From a virus: DNA of 37,144 nt. Below, in pieces: positions 28,189-37,115 of this stretch. Where the stretch lies: the IMG/VR virus record IMGVR_UViG_3300033979_000319, positions 1 through 37,144 of that record; one strand, written 5' to 3'. Position 1 is the first letter of the stretch. The number at the start of each line of letters is the position of its first letter. The translations under genes were made by a program, and so were the position numbers. The notes beneath the pieces were generated by a model. The model saw nothing but the letters and a program-made list of their open reading frames with translations. It had not been told where the DNA came from and made no database searches.

Positions 28189-30237
28189 ATGGACCAAAAC
28201 GACTTTGATCAGCCAGACGAGGCCGATAAAGAGTTAGTTTCTTTCGTGACTGATCATTGTGATCGGTGGCGTACCTACCGAGACATCAATTTCCTGCCGA
28301 GCTGGGAAGAATACGAACGTATCTTCCGTGGCGAATGGGCAGTCGAAGACAAGACCCGCGATTCCGAACGCTCCCGCCTAGTCACGCCGATGACGCAGCA
28401 GGCGGTGGAGACGCGCCACGCCGAGATCATGGAGGCGATTTTTGGCTCGGGCGAGTACTTCGACATCGAAGACGACTTGAAGGACATCGACGGCAGCCCA
28501 CTGGACGTGGAGATGCTAAAGCGCCAGTTGATGGAGGACTTCAAAAAGGACAAGATCAGAAAATCTATCGATCACATCGAGTTGTTAGCCGAAATCTATG
28601 GCACCGGTATTGGTGAGATCGTGGTCAGCATGGAGAAGGAGTACATGCCGGCTACGCAAGCGATTCCCGGGCAGATGGGGCAGGCGGCCATTGGCGTGAT
28701 TGAGAAGCCGCGCGTGTCGGTCAAGCTAGTGCCGGTGAACCCGAAAAACTTCCTGTTTGACCCCAACGGCACGTCGGTCGACGACTGCATGGGTGTGGCG
28801 ATTGAGAAGTACGTATCGATCCACAAGGTGGTGCGCAACATCGAGCGCGGCATCTATCGCAAAGTCAACATCACCCCGACGTACGACGATACTGATCTGG
28901 AGCCGACACAAGAGGTCAGCTCCTACGAGGATGAGAAGGTCAAACTGCTGACCTACTACGGTCTGGTGCCCAAAGAGTACATCGCCAAGTTGAACGAAAG
29001 CGACGAGGAGATGGTCGATCTGTTCCCGGAGGATTCAGCGGCCGAGGACTACAGCGACATGGTCGAGGCGATCGTCGTGATTGCCAACGACGGGATGCTC
29101 TTGAAGGCCGAAGAGAATCCGTACATGATGAAGGATCGTCCGGTGCTGTCGTACCAGGACGACACGGTGCCGAATCGTCTGCTAGGGCGGGGGACGGTTG
29201 AGAAGGCGTACAACATGCAGAAGGCGATTGACGCAGAAGTGCGCTCGCACCTGGATGGACTGGCGCTGACATCGGCGCCGATGATGGCAATGGATGCGAC
29301 GCGTCTGCCGCGTGGCGCGAAGTTTGAAGTGCGTCCGGGCAAGGCGATCCTGACGAACGGCAACCCGAACGAGATTCTGTTCCCGTTCAAGTTTGGTCAG
29401 ACGTCGAACGACAACTTGGCCACCGCCCAGCGGTTTGAGACGATGCTGTTGCAGGCAACTGGCACGTTGGACAGTCAAGGGATGGTCAGTCAAGTCTCGC
29501 GTGACGGTGGCAACGCCGGCATGTCGATGGCAGTCGCCTCGATCATTAAGAAGTACAAGCGCACGCTGGTGAACTTCCAAGAAGACTTTTTGATGCCATT
29601 CATCAAGAAGTCGGCGTTTAGGTACATGCAGTTCGATCCCGAGCGCTATCCGTCGGTGGATATGAACTTCATCCCGACGGCGACACTAGGCATTATCGCT
29701 CGCGAGTACGAGCAGGCGCAGTTCATTGCGCTGTTGCAGACCTTGGGGCCAGACACACCGGTGCTGCCGTTGATTCTGAAGGGCATTGTGGCCAACAGCT
29801 CACTGTCGAACCGCATGGAGTTGATGGAGTCGCTGACACAGATGGCGCAGCCGAATCCAGAACAGCAGCAGATGGCGCAGATGCAGCAGCAGTTGGCGAT
29901 GGAAGCGGCGCAGGCGCAGATCGCGGTCAATCAGACGCAGGCCGAGCAGAACCGTGCAGAGGCCACGAAGACGCTGATCGAGGCGCGGTTGAAGCCCGTC
30001 GAGACGGAAGCGAAGATTATGTCGGCGACCACGCAGAATTTGCCGACTAGCGACGATCTGGCGTCCAAAGAGTTCGACAAGCGGGTCAAATTAGCAGAGT
30101 TGATGCTGAAAGAAGCCGACATCAAGAACAAATCGAAGATCGTTGAGATGCAGATGGCGGATAAGCAGAACAAGATCAGCGGCATGGAAGAAGACTTCCT
30201 TGAAGAACTGACCAAGGAGCTGTCGAATGGACGTTGA
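28189..30237 (+). CDS. portal protein (podovirus head-tail connector)
   Basis: A 682-residue portal in the size range of P22-type portals. Recognised stretches are QAVETRHAEIMEAIFGSGEY near the N-terminus, AEIYGTGIGEIVVSMEKEY, VPVNPKNFLFDPNG and the wing/crown region. The C-terminus (from about residue 560) is a long Gln/Met/Ala-rich coiled coil (MAQMQQQLAMEAAQAQIAVN...), like the barrel of long podovirus portals. Twelve copies would form the DNA channel. The gene follows terminase, and its 3' end overlaps the fibre start by 11 bases. Confidence 0.9.
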   Translation: MDQNDFDQPDEADKELVSFVTDHCDRWRTYRDINFLPSWEEYERIFRGEWAVEDKTRDSERSRLVTPMTQQAVETRHAEIMEAIFGSGEYFDIEDDLKDIDGSPLDVEMLKRQLMEDFKKDKIRKSIDHIELLAEIYGTGIGEIVVSMEKEYMPATQAIPGQMGQAAIGVIEKPRVSVKLVPVNPKNFLFDPNGTSVDDCMGVAIEKYVSIHKVVRNIERGIYRKVNITPTYDDTDLEPTQEVSSYEDEKVKLLTYYGLVPKEYIAKLNESDEEMVDLFPEDSAAEDYSDMVEAIVVIANDGMLLKAEENPYMMKDRPVLSYQDDTVPNRLLGRGTVEKAYNMQKAIDAEVRSHLDGLALTSAPMMAMDATRLPRGAKFEVRPGKAILTNGNPNEILFPFKFGQTSNDNLATAQRFETMLLQATGTLDSQGMVSQVSRDGGNAGMSMAVASIIKKYKRTLVNFQEDFLMPFIKKSAFRYMQFDPERYPSVDMNFIPTATLGIIAREYEQAQFIALLQTLGPDTPVLPLILKGIVANSSLSNRMELMESLTQMAQPNPEQQQMAQMQQQLAMEAAQAQIAVNQTQAEQNRAEATKTLIEARLKPVETEAKIMSATTQNLPTSDDLASKEFDKRVKLAELMLKEADIKNKSKIVEMQMADKQNKISGMEEDFLEELTKELSNGR

Positions 30238-33154
30238 AAGCCTCGCTAAACAGTTAATTCTGCAAAACATGACGCCAGAACAGCAAAATGCTGTTCTGGA
30301 GTCGGTTCGTGCGTCACTTTTAGAGGCTAGAAGCAACCAAAAACGTCGTGTCAGTGAGAACGTCGGCATGGTGGTCGACGCCTTGAAGAAGATCGAGGCG
30401 GACATTCGTGCGAAATACGACGATCTAGGTCAGAAAATCACGGATCGGGTCAACTCGGTACGCGACGGTGTCGATGGTATCGACGGCCGCGACGGTAAAG
30501 ACGGTAAAGACGGTCGCCCAGGCCGGGATGGCGCTACGGGACCGATGGGTCCAGCCGGTAAAGATGGCGTTAATGGCGTCGATGGTGAAGACGGTGTGTC
30601 GGTTACCGACGCTAAGATTGATTTTGATGGCTCACTCGTCATTACACTGTCGAATGGCCGCGAGATCAATGTCGGTGAGGTGGTCGCACCTGATCTAGCC
30701 GAGCGCATCAAGGTCATCACTAATGGTGGTGGTACGTCGCAGACAGTGTTAGACGCCTTGGCAAGTCTTCAAGCGCAGATTGATGCCTTGGTGGTGCTTG
30801 ACTATAAAGGCACATGGAACGCATCAACCAATACGCCGACATTGGCGTCAGGCACCGGCACTTCGGGCTACTACTACATCGTGTCAGTAGCGGGGTCAAC
30901 TAATCTTGACGGCATTACCGATTGGCAGCCGGGTGATTGGTTGATTTTTAATGGCACGGTCTGGCAAAAAATCGATCAGAGCTGGGCGACAGCAGGTGCG
31001 AACAATAACATCACCTCGATGACGGGGATCACTGGCGGCATTTCGTCTCCAGACTTCATTCAGTTTGATACAGGCGCAACGGTCACGAACGCGGCTGGCC
31101 GACTGTATTGGGATGCTACTCAGCAGACGATGACAGTTGGCTTGAATGCCAATATTGCTGCTGATATTGGTCAGACTTTGTACGCCTACGCGACGAACGA
31201 TGAGGCAGTGACGATTAACAAGGGCCAGCCGGTCTACATGTTTGCGGCACAAGGCGATCGGGTATCAGTCAAACTCGCAAGTAACACGGGCGACGCGACA
31301 TCGGCGAAGACACTGGGCGTTTGCGCGGAAAATATCGCGGCAGGTCAGGCCGGCATGATTCTGTGCCAAGGTGTGCAAGATGGTTTGGATCTGAGCGCAT
31401 ATAGCCCAGGCGACACGCTTTACGTAGGTGCGACTGCCGGCACACTAACGAATGTGAAGCCGTATGCACCAAATCATTTAGTCTATATCGGTGTGGTTGA
31501 GCGGGCGAATATGGGTAACGGTCGTCTGTACGTGCGCGTACAGAACGGCTATGAGCTGGACGAGCTGCATAACGTCTCAGCGCAGAACCCATCAAACGGC
31601 CAGGTGTTGATTTATAACGCGTCGACCAGTCTGTGGGAGAAAAACACACTGACTGACGGTACCGGCATCACGATCACAGAGGGTGCTGGATCGATTACGG
31701 TTACTAATGCGGGCGTATTAAGCGCCGTAGCTGGCACTGGTATTTCTGTGTCTGGTGCAACAGGTAATGTGACGATCACCAACAGTGCACCAGATCAAAC
31801 AGTCGCTTTAACCGCCGGCACTGGCATATCGACGTCTGGTACTTACCCGAACTTTACGATCACCAATAGCGCGCCGGATCAGACGGTGTCGTTAACTGGC
31901 GCAGGTACGACTAGCATTTCAGGTACCTACCCGAACTTTACGATCACGTCGAACGATCAGTACGTTGGCACAGTCACTAGCGTTGGCGGCACCGGTACGG
32001 TCAATGGTATTACGTTGACCGGTACAGTAACTTCGAGCGGCAATCTTACCCTTGGCGGTACGTTGTCAGGCGTGAGTTTGAGTACCCAAGTAACCGGTAC
32101 GTTGCCGATTGCTAACGGTGGTACAGGCGAGACGACAAGGCAAGCAGCAATGGATGCGCTTGCTGGAGCCGTCACCTCTGGTCAATATTTGCGGGGTAAT
32201 GGCACGGACGTAGTGATGTCGGCTATTCAGGCAGCAGATGTCCCTACATTAAATCAGAATACGACAGGCAGCGCAGCGACGCTAACCACTGCTAGAACTA
32301 TTCAGACAAACCTTGCTAGTACGTCTTCTGCTTCGTTTGATGGGTCTGCAAATATTACGCCTGGCGTAACTGGTGCGTTGCCGATTGCTAATGGTGGTAC
32401 TGGACAAACCACACAAACCGCCGCGTTTGATGCTTTATCGCCGGCGACTACTAAAGGTGATTTAATCGTACATGACGGGACAAACGACATTCGTTTACCT
32501 GTCGGCACAAATAATTTTGTATTGACCGCAGACTCTACCCAAGCATCTGGCGTCAAATGGGCTGCCGGAGGTGGTGGAGGGCTATCCGACCCCGGAGCTA
32601 ACGGTGTTGTTGTACGCACATCGCTTAACACTACTACTGCTCGCACAATTACGGCTGGAACAGGGATTAGTGTTTCTAACGGAGATGGAACCGCTGGTAA
32701 TCCTACGATTACAAATAGTGGAATGCTGCTGTCAGGGGATCAAACCGCTAGCGGAAATAAAACGTTTAGCGGGGAGATTCGTAGCAATGCTACTAATACG
32801 CCACCTATCTTAGCTGATAGTGCTGGTAATACATTAACATGCCGTTCGTGGGTTAGATTTAGCGCCGTTAGCGGTTCAATTTCAACTGCCGGGTCTTTTA
32901 ATGTATCTAGTGTATCAAGAACTAATTCAGGACGATATACAGTAAATCTTACTAATGCTGCGCCTGATGGTAATGGTACGTCTGTGATGGGGGCATATAA
33001 CGGAACGGCGGCTCCATCTTCCGGAACTTTTTTAGCTTCTGTTTATACGGTTTTTGCTTACGTTGTTTCTTCATCTGCTATACAAGTAAGCAGCACTACA
33101 TCAACAAATGTTTATACCGATCTAGGTCAATATAGCGTTGTTCTTTTCCGTTAG
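30227..33154 (+). CDS. collagen-like long tail fibre
   Basis: A 975-residue fibre. Residues 1-75 are a helical anchor. An uninterrupted collagen-type stretch of about 15 Gly-X-Y triplets (81-123) comes next, then a globular part, then shaft repeats: SGTYPNFTIT twice, and LPIANGGTG twice with TT..AAMDAL or TAAFDAL behind. The distal end from about 32430 is AT-richer in codon use than the rest, as is common where receptor-binding tips have been exchanged. The fibre sits between portal and scaffold rather than at the end of the tail cluster. Two small accessory proteins follow, as for many fibres. Confidence 0.87.
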   Translation: MDVESLAKQLILQNMTPEQQNAVLESVRASLLEARSNQKRRVSENVGMVVDALKKIEADIRAKYDDLGQKITDRVNSVRDGVDGIDGRDGKDGKDGRPGRDGATGPMGPAGKDGVNGVDGEDGVSVTDAKIDFDGSLVITLSNGREINVGEVVAPDLAERIKVITNGGGTSQTVLDALASLQAQIDALVVLDYKGTWNASTNTPTLASGTGTSGYYYIVSVAGSTNLDGITDWQPGDWLIFNGTVWQKIDQSWATAGANNNITSMTGITGGISSPDFIQFDTGATVTNAAGRLYWDATQQTMTVGLNANIAADIGQTLYAYATNDEAVTINKGQPVYMFAAQGDRVSVKLASNTGDATSAKTLGVCAENIAAGQAGMILCQGVQDGLDLSAYSPGDTLYVGATAGTLTNVKPYAPNHLVYIGVVERANMGNGRLYVRVQNGYELDELHNVSAQNPSNGQVLIYNASTSLWEKNTLTDGTGITITEGAGSITVTNAGVLSAVAGTGISVSGATGNVTITNSAPDQTVALTAGTGISTSGTYPNFTITNSAPDQTVSLTGAGTTSISGTYPNFTITSNDQYVGTVTSVGGTGTVNGITLTGTVTSSGNLTLGGTLSGVSLSTQVTGTLPIANGGTGETTRQAAMDALAGAVTSGQYLRGNGTDVVMSAIQAADVPTLNQNTTGSAATLTTARTIQTNLASTSSASFDGSANITPGVTGALPIANGGTGQTTQTAAFDALSPATTKGDLIVHDGTNDIRLPVGTNNFVLTADSTQASGVKWAAGGGGGLSDPGANGVVVRTSLNTTTARTITAGTGISVSNGDGTAGNPTITNSGMLLSGDQTASGNKTFSGEIRSNATNTPPILADSAGNTLTCRSWVRFSAVSGSISTAGSFNVSSVSRTNSGRYTVNLTNAAPDGNGTSVMGAYNGTAAPSSGTFLASVYTVFAYVVSSSAIQVSSTTSTNVYTDLGQYSVVLFR

Positions 33155-33167
33155 TTGGGGGTTGAGT

Positions 33168-33470
33168 ATGTCAAACCAAATAATCGCTTATGAAAAAGAC
33201 GACGGCGGCGTTGCCATTGTCATCCCTACTAATGAAGCATTAAATCAACTTGGGATTAATGCTATTGCGCTTAAAGATGTACCTGCTGGAAAACCATTTA
33301 AAATTGTTGATGCGTCTGAGATACCACAAGATTTTACGTTTTTTGACGCATGGGAAATTGTTATTGATGAGCCTGATGGCTCCGGTGCTGATTACGGTGT
33401 TGGCTCCACAAATGAAGTTGTTGGTTGGGATGATGAAAGAAACCCAATTATCAGGGGGGCAAACGAGTGA
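33168..33470 (+). CDS. tail fibre-associated small protein
   Basis: A 100-residue acidic protein (MSNQIIAYEKDDGGVAIVIP...). The run LKDVPAGKPFKIVDASEIPQ with FFDAWEIVIDEPDG after it is characteristic of a small protein found directly downstream of phage tail fibres, often together with the protein encoded next. It may assist fibre folding or attachment. The start at 33168 follows GGGGGTTGAGT; a frame from 33138 would overlap the fibre end. AT-rich codon use matches the fibre tip, so the two were probably exchanged together. Confidence 0.75.
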   Translation: MSNQIIAYEKDDGGVAIVIPTNEALNQLGINAIALKDVPAGKPFKIVDASEIPQDFTFFDAWEIVIDEPDGSGADYGVGSTNEVVGWDDERNPIIRGANE

Positions 33471-33700
33471 TTACGATCAATATCGACAAAGCTAAAGCAA
33501 TTGGTCACGATATGCGTCGTGCAGCCCGTGCCGAAGAATTTAAGCCACATGATGAAGTCATCATGAAGCAAATTCCTGGGGCAGACGCTCAAATAGCAGA
33601 GGCAGCGCGCCAGGCTATTCGTGAAAAATACGCGGCCATACAAGCAGATATTGATGCTGCCACTACGCCAGACGAAATTAAACAAGTGTTAGGTATCTGA
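33467..33700 (+). CDS. tail fibre assembly chaperone-like protein
   Basis: A 77-residue helical protein starting on GTG at 33467, overlapping the previous stop (GTGA). ITINIDKAKAIGHDMRRAAR at the N-terminus and TTPDEIKQVLGI at the C-terminus match a small phage protein located after tail fibres, resembling chaperones of the DUF4376/T4 gp38 kind. It would help fold or trimerise the fibre. Function is inferred from position and pattern. Confidence 0.7.
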   Translation: MITINIDKAKAIGHDMRRAARAEEFKPHDEVIMKQIPGADAQIAEAARQAIREKYAAIQADIDAATTPDEIKQVLGI

Positions 33701-33939
33701 TGACGCCTGAATTGCAAAAATACTATGAAGACAGGTTTTCCATGATGGCCACACCTGGCTGGGCGGATCTGTTGGAAGATATTGACAAGATAATATTGAC
33801 GCTGCAGGATATTTCTACCATTGATGGCGAGAAAGACTTACAATTTAAGAAAGGCGAATTGTCTATCCTGACTTGGCTGAGAAACCTTAAATCGGTCAGC
33901 GAACAAGCTTACGAGGACTTAAATGCGCAGGATGTATGA
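33700..33939 (+). CDS. conserved phage hypothetical, helical
   Basis: A 79-residue protein, MTPELQKYYEDRFSMMATPG with LKSVSEQAYEDL near the end. I recognise this as a short conserved protein that sits near the capsid genes of many podophages, next to the small zinc-ribbon protein. Its role is unknown. The start overlaps the previous stop (TGATG) and its 3' end overlaps the next gene by 17 bases. Confidence 0.75.
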   Translation: MTPELQKYYEDRFSMMATPGWADLLEDIDKIILTLQDISTIDGEKDLQFKKGELSILTWLRNLKSVSEQAYEDLNAQDV

Positions 33940-34150
33940 ATTTCTCTGCGAAAGCGGCGAATTAATTGAAAGATTGGCAACTTTTGAGCAGCAAGTAGTA
34001 AGTTGCAAGTGTGGCAAGTCAGCCCGCCGCACGATTTCTGCTCCGCACTTTAACCTTGAAGGGTGGTCTGGTCATTTTCCGACGGCGTATCATCAATTTG
34101 ACCGGAAACATCGTGAAAAGTTAGAATCGGAGCGCAAAGCGAACGGATAA
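33923..34150 (+). CDS. FmdB-like zinc-ribbon protein
   Basis: A 75-residue protein with an FmdB-type opening (MYEFLCESGELIER) and a single CKCGK pair, then ARRTISAPHFNLEGWSGHFP. The usual first CxxC of the ribbon is degraded: CESG instead of CxxC. It may therefore not bind zinc in the usual way. The gene lies between the fibre accessory genes and scaffold in many environmental phages. About 65 noncoding bases follow before scaffold. Confidence 0.7.
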   Translation: MRRMYEFLCESGELIERLATFEQQVVSCKCGKSARRTISAPHFNLEGWSGHFPTAYHQFDRKHREKLESERKANG

Positions 34151-34214
34151 GCATTTTTGCCCCGTTCATGTTTAATCCTGGGAACCAAAAGATGGCAGGA
34201 AAAGGAACCACGAC

Positions 34215-34973
34215 ATGTTGATTGACAATGAACCCGAGATGCCTAGCGAGTTAGAGGCAGAGGAAGCGAAACTACCTGACGCAGTAGCGGAGTCTAAGCC
34301 GGAATTACCGGATCGGTACCGAAATAAGTCGCTTGAGGACATCGTAAAGATGCACCAAGAGGCCGAAAAGGTCATCGGAAGACAGGCGCAGGAAGTCGGG
34401 GAAGTGCGGAAACTGGCCGACGAGCTGATCAAGCAAAACCTTGGGGCACGGCAAGCGACTGTTGAAAAAGAAGAGCCGGAAGTAGACTTCTTTGAAGACC
34501 CTAAAACGGCAATTCACAAGACGATCGAGACGCACCCGGATGTTCTGGCCGCTCGCGAAGCAAGCGCCCAGTTCAAACTGTTGCAAACGAAGCAAAAGCT
34601 GTCGCAGGCGCACCCTGACTATGAGCAGTTGATCAATAGTGAGGATTTTGTGAACTGGGTTAAGTCATCCCCAGTGCGCATTGAGCTGTTTGCAAAGGCC
34701 GACGCTAGAGCAGATTTCGATTCGGCAAATGAATTGTTTAGTACCTACAAAGAACTGCGCAATATTCGTGGTGAGCAGGTCAAGCAGCAGGCAACTGCCG
34801 CGCGCCAGCAGACCATGAAGGCCGCGCAAGTGGATAGCGGGGGTACTGGGGAGAGTTCAAAGCGGGTTTACCGACGTGCTGACCTTATTCGGCTGAAAAT
34901 GACCGACCCAGCCCGGTATGACGCACTGTCTGAAGAAATCATGGCGGCGTATCAAGAGGGGCGGGTCAAATAA
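34215..34973 (+). CDS. capsid scaffolding protein
   Basis: A 252-residue acidic, helical protein immediately before the major capsid gene. It has an N-terminal Glu/Pro-rich region, a helix over PDRYRNKSLEDIVKMHQEAE, a central FFEDPKTAIHKTIETHPDV and a C-terminal basic helix (KRVYRRADLIRLKMTDPARY). Such a C-terminal basic helix is where scaffolds bind the coat protein. Composition, length and position all fit a scaffold. AAAGGAACCACGAC precedes the ATG. Confidence 0.82.
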   Translation: MLIDNEPEMPSELEAEEAKLPDAVAESKPELPDRYRNKSLEDIVKMHQEAEKVIGRQAQEVGEVRKLADELIKQNLGARQATVEKEEPEVDFFEDPKTAIHKTIETHPDVLAAREASAQFKLLQTKQKLSQAHPDYEQLINSEDFVNWVKSSPVRIELFAKADARADFDSANELFSTYKELRNIRGEQVKQQATAARQQTMKAAQVDSGGTGESSKRVYRRADLIRLKMTDPARYDALSEEIMAAYQEGRVK

Positions 34974-34998
34974 ACTTTTGACTTTTTAGGAGCTAGAC

Positions 34999-35973
34999 AT
35001 GGCTAACACAGCTTTTTCCCCAGCAAATAGCGTTACCCCAACAACAGCAGCAACATTCATCCCAGAAATTTGGAGTGATGAAATTGTTGCCGCCTACAAG
35101 AAGAACCTCGTTCTGGCCAATCTGGTCATGAAGATGAACTTCCGTGGCAAGAAGGGTGACACCGTCCACATTCCAGCACCGACCCGTGGCTCTGCATCGG
35201 CCAAAGTATCGACCGACGCAGTGACCCTGATCGCCGCAACCGAGTCCGAAGTTCAGGTGTCAATCAACAAGCACTATGAGTACAGCCGCTTGATCGAAGA
35301 CATCGTCGAAGCCCAAGCTTTGAACTCGCTGCGTCAGTTCTACACTGCCGACGCTGGTTACGCGCTGGCTCGTCAGGTCGACACCGATCTGGTTCGTCTC
35401 GGCCGTGCTTTCAACGGTGCAACCGTTGGTACTGACGACTACGCAACCAGCAACACCACGACCAAAGCCTTCATTGGCTCGGATGGCACCACCGCGTACA
35501 ACAGCACCAGCACAAACGCTGCTGCGCTGACCGACGCTGCTATCCGTCGCACGATCCAGCGTCTGGATGACAACGACACCCCGATGGACGGTCGTTTCTT
35601 CATCATCCCACCATCGTCGCGTAACACCTTGATGGGTCTGGCTCGCTACACTGAACAGGCATTTGTTGGTGACGGCAGCGCCATCCGCAACGGTGAGATC
35701 GGCAACCTGTACGGCATCCCAGTGTTCGTCACCTCGAACGCTGACTTCGGCGCTGGTAGCTCGGGCACTGACCGTATCTGCCTGATGGGTCACCGCGACT
35801 CGATGGTGCTGGTTGAGCAAATGGCGATCCGTTCGCAGACTCAGTACAAGCAGGAATACCTCGGTACCCTGTTCACTGCTGACACCCTGTACGGCGTAAA
35901 AGCTATGCGTACTGCGGCCACCACTGGCGCAGCTCTCTCGTCCTCGGCATTCGCTCTGGCTGTTCCAGCCTAA
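34999..35973 (+). CDS. major capsid protein
   Basis: A 324-residue HK97-fold coat candidate. Recognised stretches include FIPEIWSDEIVAAYKKNLVL and MNFRGKKGDTVHIPAPTRG at the N-terminal arm, SINKHYEYSRLIEDIVEAQA (spine helix) and DGRFFIIPPSSRNTLMGLAR in the P/A domains. QYKQEYLGTLFTADTLYGVK near the end is typical of podophage coat proteins. AGGAGCTAGAC precedes the ATG, and codons are uniformly the GC-ending ones expected for a highly expressed gene. A strong terminator follows. Confidence 0.93.
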   Translation: MANTAFSPANSVTPTTAATFIPEIWSDEIVAAYKKNLVLANLVMKMNFRGKKGDTVHIPAPTRGSASAKVSTDAVTLIAATESEVQVSINKHYEYSRLIEDIVEAQALNSLRQFYTADAGYALARQVDTDLVRLGRAFNGATVGTDDYATSNTTTKAFIGSDGTTAYNSTSTNAAALTDAAIRRTIQRLDDNDTPMDGRFFIIPPSSRNTLMGLARYTEQAFVGDGSAIRNGEIGNLYGIPVFVTSNADFGAGSSGTDRICLMGHRDSMVLVEQMAIRSQTQYKQEYLGTLFTADTLYGVKAMRTAATTGAALSSSAFALAVPA

Positions 35974-35980
35974 TTGAACG

Positions 35981-36005
35981 CCCCCGGTGAAAGCCGGGGG
36001 TCTTT
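35981..36005 (+). terminator. terminator after the major capsid gene
   Basis: Seven-base-pair stem CCCCCGG (35981-35987) and CCGGGGG (35994-36000), loop TGAAAG, followed by TCTTT. It would cap or attenuate transcripts after the coat gene, lowering expression of the following virion genes. Confidence 0.8.
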
Positions 36006-36025
36006 AACCTAATTAGGAGAACATC

Positions 36026-36352
36026 ATGGCAAATGCTACTTCCGTGACCGTCCGTGCTGGCAATGACCAGTTTCGCGGTCTTTACACTAACACTTGGCTA
36101 GTCCGCGCCACGCTAGATGCCGACGATCTGTCGGATGGCGCAGGCGATACTGATACCGTAGCGGTTCCAGGCGTTGCTTTGGGCGATATGGTATTGAGCG
36201 CATCGCTGGCCGTGGACGTGGCGGGTCTGATCGTGACTGCGTATGTCAGCGCAGCCAACACTGTCAGCATCCGTTTCCAGAATGAGACTGGCGGATCCGT
36301 TAACTTGGCTTCGTCGGTACTGCGTCTGGTCGTCGTTCGTTCGTTGGCGTAA
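36026..36352 (+). CDS. candidate head decoration protein
   Basis: A 108-residue beta-rich protein (MANATSVTVRAGNDQFRGLY...) placed right after the coat gene and its terminator. Alternating strands (DTDTVAVPGVALGDMVLSAS, TVSIRFQNETGGSVNLASSV) suggest a jelly-roll or small barrel. Position and size fit a capsid decoration or head-fibre protein; no motif proves it. AATTAGGAGAACATC precedes the start. A UUCG hairpin follows. Confidence 0.6.
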   Translation: MANATSVTVRAGNDQFRGLYTNTWLVRATLDADDLSDGAGDTDTVAVPGVALGDMVLSASLAVDVAGLIVTAYVSAANTVSIRFQNETGGSVNLASSVLRLVVVRSLA

Positions 36353-36356
36353 TACC

Positions 36357-36374
36357 CGGGGGCTTCGGCCCCCG
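36357..36374 (+). terminator. UUCG-tetraloop hairpin after the decoration gene
   Basis: CGGGGGC (36357-36363), loop TTCG, GCCCCCG (36368-36374): a 7-bp stem closed by C-G around UUCG, an extra-stable RNA hairpin. No T-run follows, so it may be an attenuator or 3'-end stabiliser rather than a true terminator. Confidence 0.6.
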
Positions 36375-36394
36375 AACTCACTTCTGGAGGCAAC

Positions 36395-36601
36395 ATGGCC
36401 GCGACATTCCGCTGCTTGCAAAGCGGGCAAACTGTTACGTTTACGCTCCAGCACGATATAGACAGCATGAAAGGCCACGCTGGATACGTCCGTGTTGATG
36501 AAGACGCTCCCGTGGAGTATGAAACTAGACAGATTGCTATGACGCCGCCTGAATACGCGCGCCGTCCCGGCCGTCCAAGGAAAGATCATGTCAGAAATTG
36601 A
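36395..36601 (+). CDS. conserved phage hypothetical
   Basis: A 68-residue protein, MAATFRCLQSGQTVTFTLQH with IDSMKGHAGYVRVDEDA next and a basic tail (YARRPGRPRKDH). I recognise the N-terminal pattern (FRCL.SG.TVTFTLQHDIDSM) from other environmental podophages; its function is unknown. CTGGAGGCAAC precedes the ATG. The 3' end overlaps the next gene by 14 bases. Confidence 0.75.
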   Translation: MAATFRCLQSGQTVTFTLQHDIDSMKGHAGYVRVDEDAPVEYETRQIAMTPPEYARRPGRPRKDHVRN

Positions 36602-36797
36602 CCCAAGAGAGTTCGGCAAGCTAGAAGCGCAGGTAGAAGCGCTTCAACTAGAGGTTCACGCCATGCGGAGCGACATTAAGCAGTTGCTGGAGATGGCCAA
36701 CAAATCTAAAGGTGGATTTTGGGTTGGCATGTCAATCGCGTCTGCCGTTGGTGGTGTTATGACTTTTGTTGCAGATCGTTTATTTTTTAAAGGGTGA
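36588..36797 (+). CDS. small membrane protein with coiled coil (XhlA-like)
   Basis: A 69-residue protein with an N-terminal coiled coil (LEAQVEALQLEVHAMRSDIK) and a C-terminal transmembrane helix (GFWVGMSIASAVGGVMTFVA). Coiled coil plus one span is the layout of XhlA-type hemolysin/holin accessory proteins. It lies far from the endolysin, so it may be a second lysis-associated or virion membrane protein. The start lies within the end of the previous gene. Confidence 0.7.
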   Translation: MSEIDPREFGKLEAQVEALQLEVHAMRSDIKQLLEMANKSKGGFWVGMSIASAVGGVMTFVADRLFFKG

Positions 36798-36801
36798 CAT
36801 C

Positions 36802-36966
36802 ATGCCAATGGTCGACGGAAAGAAGTACCCATACACGAAAAAAGGCAAGCAGGAAGCTGCTTCGGCCAAGATCAGCAAACTGCGCAAGGAAGGCTACCCG
36901 CAGAAACAAGCGGTTGCGATCGGTTTGAGCATGGCCGGCATGGCTAAGAAAAAGGCCAAAAAATGA
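36802..36966 (+). CDS. small Lys-rich protein
   Basis: A 54-residue, strongly basic protein (MPMVDGKKYPYTKKGKQEAA ...MAKKKAKK). The MPMV.GKKYPYTKKG opening is shared by many phage small proteins. The start at 36802 has AGGGTGAC upstream; the longer frame from 36766 overlaps the membrane protein gene. It is likely a DNA-binding or internal head protein by charge alone. The stop overlaps the next start (ATGA). Confidence 0.72.
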   Translation: MPMVDGKKYPYTKKGKQEAASAKISKLRKEGYPQKQAVAIGLSMAGMAKKKAKK

Positions 36967-37115
36967 AGCCCGGCCTGTACGCCAACATTAACGCCAAGCG
37001 TAAGCGCATCGCGGCGGGCTCCGGCGAAAAGATGAGAAAGCCGGGAACTAAAGGTGCGCCCACCGCGCAGGCGTTTAAAGACTCAGCTAAAACGGCAAAA
37101 CCGAGGAAAAAATGA
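36963..37115 (+). CDS. small basic protein (complete copy)
   Basis: A 50-residue basic protein (MKPGLYANINAKRKRIAAGS...) rich in Lys, Ala and Gly. Its 3' part is also present at 1-120 because of the end overlap. ATGA junctions on both sides couple it to the preceding Lys-rich protein and the following DUF6321-like protein. No known domain. Three small basic proteins in a row here suggest virion-internal or DNA-binding roles. Confidence 0.75.
   Translation: MKPGLYANINAKRKRIAAGSGEKMRKPGTKGAPTAQAFKDSAKTAKPRKK

Noticed and set aside
27595-28197. A 200-residue minus-strand open frame across the terminase 3' end
   Set aside because: Arg/Pro/Ser-rich shadow of a GC-rich gene; terminase motifs lie on the other strand.
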